From NCBI RefSeq assembly GCF_000242915.1, contig NZ_AFRZ01000001.1:2356001-2420000 (forward strand): a DNA stretch of 64,000 nucleotides. The letters are read 5' to 3'. How positions within the stretch are numbered: the stretch's first letter is position 1; each line of letters starts with the position of its first letter. This document shows positions 62,797-64,000 of the stretch, in pieces. The translations under genes were made by a program, and so were the position numbers. Below the pieces are notes generated by a model. It was not told the origin of the DNA, searched no databases, and saw nothing but the letters and a program-made list of their open reading frames with translations. This DNA is from Sulfurimonas gotlandica GD1 (GTDB lineage Bacteria; Campylobacterota; Campylobacteria; Campylobacterales; Sulfurimonadaceae).

Positions 62797-63471
62797 ATGA
62801 AAGTGATACATAAAGAAGATTTACACTACGGTGGTTTTGCAGGTCTTAGAGAACATCGAGTAGTAATGGACATCCGTGTTTTTGGTCCGCATAAAAACCA
62901 AGGAACTGCGGATGGTTTGGGTAATCTTCTCTATTTGGCAGATGCCAAATTTAATCCACATGGAGAGACCCATATGCATCCACATCACGAAGTGGATGTC
63001 ATCACCGTTATGCTCGATGGAAGAGTAACGCATGAAGGATCTCTCGAACATGGAAGAAGTATCAACGAAGGAGAAGTTCAAGTCCAACGAGCGGGAGGCG
63101 AAGGTTTTGAGCATAATGAGATAAATCCAGACTCAAAACAGAACCGACTCATTCAGTTGTGGTTCGCTCCTGAAGTTTTAGGTGAAAAAGCAGGGTATCA
63201 ACATTTTGCTAAAAGCGATAATAAAGTTCTCTGCGTTTACGGTGGAAAGGATGGGGATACGTTTGATAGTAAAACCGTAATGGAAATTATAAAACTGAAA
63301 AAAGGAGAAAGCTTCTCGCAAGATGGAGAGTTTCAAGCCTATGTAACGAAAGGCTCATTAAGTGTTCAAACATCTATTCTAAACGATGGCGATTTTTTCT
63401 CTGACAAAAACATTAATATAAGTGCAAATGAAGATAGCGAGTTCATTTTTATAGAGATGCTTGAGAATTAG
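62797..63471 (+). CDS. Pirin family cupin protein
   Basis: The 224-residue protein has the two-domain cupin fold of pirin/YhhW. The metal-binding His set is in PHGETHMHPHHEVDVIT, and later AGGEGFEHNEINPDSKQNRLIQLWF. Pirins act as quercetin dioxygenase-like or redox-linked proteins; the substrate is unknown. It lies 56 bases after yceI and is presumably in the TetR-regulated operon. Confidence 0.92.
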   Translation: MKVIHKEDLHYGGFAGLREHRVVMDIRVFGPHKNQGTADGLGNLLYLADAKFNPHGETHMHPHHEVDVITVMLDGRVTHEGSLEHGRSINEGEVQVQRAGGEGFEHNEINPDSKQNRLIQLWFAPEVLGEKAGYQHFAKSDNKVLCVYGGKDGDTFDSKTVMEIIKLKKGESFSQDGEFQAYVTKGSLSVQTSILNDGDFFSDKNINISANEDSEFIFIEMLEN

Positions 63472-63493
63472 AACAAATATGAAAAGGAATAAT

Positions 63494-64000
63494 ATGAGTA
63501 ATCCAATAGTTGCAGATAACAAACCAGTAAAGGTAAGTCTTTCTAGAGGACAGGAATATCATTTTTGTACATGTGGTATATCTAAAAGCCAGCCATTTTG
63601 CGATGGTTCACATGTGGGTACATCATTTACTCCTAGAGTAATTGTTTCTGATAAAGATGACGAAGCTTATTTATGTGCATGTAAACATACTGCCAATACA
63701 CCTTTTTGTGATGGTACGCATAAACAATTTAGCGCAGAAGATATTGGTAAAGAAGGACCTGGAATAAAATCAAATCCTTCTGATATGCCTAAGGCTGTAT
63801 CAACACCAGAGGAGCCTACGGTAGAGTTTATACACCAGCTTGCACGTGAAGGTTTATCAAAACTAGGACATCATGGTCAAATGGGTTCTATGGGTGTTCC
63901 ACGTCATGTATTACCACACTGGGATGATTTACAAATCATGGCAGCGCAAATAGCTACCAAGCCATTATTTGAAGATGTAACTGTAGGTACACAACTTATT
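63494..64000 (+). CDS. CDGSH Fe-S domain fused to glutamate synthase-like domain (partial)
   Basis: Starting at ATG 63494 (GAAAAGGAA before it), the frame is open to the window edge, with 169 residues seen. Two CDGSH-type [2Fe-2S] motifs (CTCGISKSQPFCDGSH and CACKHTANTPFCDGTH, each C-x-C ... C-x3-H) are followed by a linker and by HHGQMGSMGVPRHVLPHWDDLQ, which resembles the entry to FMN-binding glutamate synthase-like proteins. That second assignment is a guess until the rest is seen. It follows pirin after 22 bases and is probably co-transcribed. Confidence 0.75.
   Translation, partial: MSNPIVADNKPVKVSLSRGQEYHFCTCGISKSQPFCDGSHVGTSFTPRVIVSDKDDEAYLCACKHTANTPFCDGTHKQFSAEDIGKEGPGIKSNPSDMPKAVSTPEEPTVEFIHQLAREGLSKLGHHGQMGSMGVPRHVLPHWDDLQIMAAQIATKPLFEDVTVGTQLI

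Noticed and set aside
1-64000. CRISPR array, rRNA or tRNA genes
   Set aside because: No repeat-spacer pattern and no rRNA- or tRNA-like stretch was noticed; a tRNA scan program could not be run, so short tRNAs cannot be fully excluded.

Overview
The window is a low-GC, gene-dense bacterial chromosome segment that looks like a Campylobacterota (Epsilonproteobacteria) genome, most likely a Sulfurimonas-type chemolithotroph. This is inferred from gene content and order: a stand-alone atpB followed by a small two-helix membrane protein, gatB near gpsA, ppiD-ftsA-ftsZ in a row, an epsilonproteobacterial nos cluster (nosZ-B-D-G-C1-C2-H-F-L-Y) whose N2O reductase carries a C-terminal cytochrome c domain, and several c-di-GMP enzymes. 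No rRNA, tRNA or CRISPR array was seen.

Layout. 1-12.7 kb: housekeeping genes on the + strand (tlyA, ribF, truD, atpB, gatB, a K+ channel with a separate RCK-type partner, gpsA), a cytochrome c and a dicarboxylate-type transporter diverging from an FNR-like site, then a REP-associated tyrosine transposase (RAYT) flanked by two inverted copies of a GC-rich palindrome, a remnant of a second transposase, a lipoprotein and a CYTH phosphatase. 12.7-26.5 kb (- strand): the N2O respiration island, with two NosD and two NosL paralogues, a CetB-like PAS protein, a frameshifted membrane sensor and a Crp/Fnr regulator next to nosZ; FNR-like boxes sit in front of nosZ and nosB. 27-31 kb: ftsZ, ftsA, ppiD. 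31-47.4 kb: two related cache-GGDEF cyclases, bioA, thioredoxin-like, class II aldolase and macro-domain proteins, a Na+:solute symporter with a 58-residue partner, dnaJ, mltA, recR, pldA, and a three-gene set of two solute-binding proteins followed by a GGDEF-EAL enzyme with no transporter.

47.4-61.3 kb is the most unusual part: a dispersed hydrogenase/energy-coupling locus. An 807-residue protein fuses a NirB-like FAD/NAD oxidoreductase and a BFD-type iron-sulfur domain to a [NiFe]-hydrogenase small subunit. Its presumed large subunit lies 2 kb downstream, past two opposite-strand genes (YjbR family, SulP). A P-type ATPase and a ClC protein follow, and then a complex-I/Hyf-like membrane arm (antiporter subunit, NuoH-like, NuoB-like, NuoC-like) that has no 49-kDa/HycE-type large subunit beside it. 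Whether the two halves form one H2-linked ion-pumping machine is a hypothesis.

61.3-64 kb: a TetR regulator diverging from yceI, a pirin and a CDGSH/glutamate-synthase-like protein that runs off the edge. The intergenic region has a consensus sigma70 promoter bracketed by near-identical palindromic operators.
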